Source: SIG673 sp045660565 (lineage in GTDB: Bacteria > Bacillota > Clostridia > Oscillospirales > CAG-272). From it: DNA of 13,934 nucleotides. Under the pieces are notes generated by a model. It ran no database searches. It was not told the origin of the DNA and saw nothing but the letters and a program-made list of their open reading frames with translations. Shown here one piece after another: positions 13,317-13,934 of this stretch; within the stretch, counting starts at the first letter, position 1, and each line of letters starts with the position of its first letter. Both the position numbers and the translations under genes were made by a program. The stretch lies in the NCBI GenBank assembly GCA_045660565.1, contig JAZRDX010000016.1, positions 1 to 13,934 of the forward strand, in the 5' to 3' direction.

Positions 13317-13934
13317 ATGAAGCAGTTTAAATTTAAATTCACGGTAGCGTCAAGCACGTTTTTTGTACTTAGAAACATAAAAAAAGCGAGAAGGTATATA
13401 GCCGAAACGGATAAATATACTGACGAGGACAGATTTAACTTCGCTTGTAAGATCATTGATCATATGAGAAAAAGGAGCCGTACCACAACTCTTTGCTTCG
13501 GCAAGGAAAACCTGCCGACAGAGGGAGGGTATATCCTTTATTCCAATCATCAGGGAAAATATGACGCCCTCGGAATACTTTTAAATCATCCGGGGCCGTG
13601 TAGGGTTTTATGGGAGCGACACGCGGCATCTAGATACCTTGCAAAGGAATGCTGCGGACTTCTCGGCGGTCAGACGATAGAATTTGAGGATATCAAGGAC
13701 TCTATAAAGGTTCTGCGTAGCATAACCGAGCAGGTAAAGGAAGGAAAGCGTTACCTTATATTCCCTGAAGGCAGATACGACGGTAACAAGAACGAGATGC
13801 TTGACTTCAAGACGGGCTGCTTCTACTGCTCGCTTAATTCGGGCGCACCCATAGTGCCGATTGCGATTTACGACTCCTATAAGGCGATGGACACCAATAA
13901 CATCTTCAAAAAGGTAACGACCGAGGTTCATTAT
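13317..13934 (+). CDS. plsC: 1-acyl-sn-glycerol-3-phosphate acyltransferase family protein (partial, runs off the window)
   Basis: This family transfers an acyl chain to lysophosphatidate in phospholipid synthesis at the membrane. The first 206 codons are present and open to the last base. Motif I is NHQGKYD (77-83, the NHx4D signature with catalytic His78 and Asp83). Motif III is FPEGRYDG (149-156), and motif IV is PIVPIAI (178-184). GGQTIEFED (117-125) occupies the place of motif II. No clear N-terminal membrane helix is visible, so membrane association may be peripheral. The start ATG follows holA by 26 bases and has a modest ribosome binding site (AGGACTGG region). Exact substrate use (PlsC itself or a related lyso-lipid acyltransferase) cannot be told from the fragment. 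Confidence 0.85.
   Translation, partial: MKQFKFKFTVASSTFFVLRNIKKARRYIAETDKYTDEDRFNFACKIIDHMRKRSRTTTLCFGKENLPTEGGYILYSNHQGKYDALGILLNHPGPCRVLWERHAASRYLAKECCGLLGGQTIEFEDIKDSIKVLRSITEQVKEGKRYLIFPEGRYDGNKNEMLDFKTGCFYCSLNSGAPIVPIAIYDSYKAMDTNNIFKKVTTEVHY

Overview
The window looks like a chromosomal segment of a low-to-medium GC Gram-positive anaerobe, most likely Clostridia and probably an Oscillospirales/Ruminococcaceae-type genome. The reasons are strong AGGAGG-type ribosome binding sites, consensus sigma-A promoters, a DUF1934 (YwiB-like) protein, a clostridial-style GyrB/ParE paralogue and a ferredoxin-ASKHA (DUF4445) protein. This is inferred from family recognition, not from a search. No phage, insertion sequence, CRISPR array, rRNA or tRNA was seen.

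Layout. Bases 1-293 hold two copies of a GC-rich modular hairpin repeat and a strong terminator. Three genes then lie on the minus strand: a cytoplasmic heparinase-II/III-like alpha/alpha-toroid protein (294-1946), ftsZ (2260-3783, with its own consensus promoter) and an unrecognised membrane protein (3930-4532). A divergent region leads into a type IIA topoisomerase B subunit on the plus strand (4730-6772), which ends at a perfect terminator. Convergent to it is a [2Fe-2S]-ASKHA protein (6982-8601, minus), whose stop codon lies inside a third copy of the hairpin repeat. A 316-bp intergenic region with two back-to-back consensus promoters drives the ASKHA gene leftward and rnr (RNase R) rightward. 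A 57-residue single-pass membrane protein gene (11202-11375, minus) is convergent with rnr, and its leader carries two interlocked inverted repeats. From 11637 to the right edge a plus-strand cluster encodes a DUF1934 protein behind a structured leader, HolA (DNA polymerase III delta) and a PlsC-type acyltransferase cut by the window end.

How the genes fit together. Most are housekeeping genes: cell division (ftsZ), DNA topology, RNA decay (rnr), replisome clamp loading (holA) and phospholipid synthesis (plsC). They do not form one pathway. The more unusual material is in details. FtsZ has a roughly 92-residue disordered N-terminal extension, a duplicated tail motif and no recognisable standard C-terminal peptide. 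The topoisomerase B subunit has no A-subunit gene beside it. The ASKHA gene has a GTG start with no Shine-Dalgarno sequence, behind a leader open in frame for 55 codons. There are two candidate structured leaders and a hairpin-module repeat family. I found no convincing new multi-gene defence or metabolic system.
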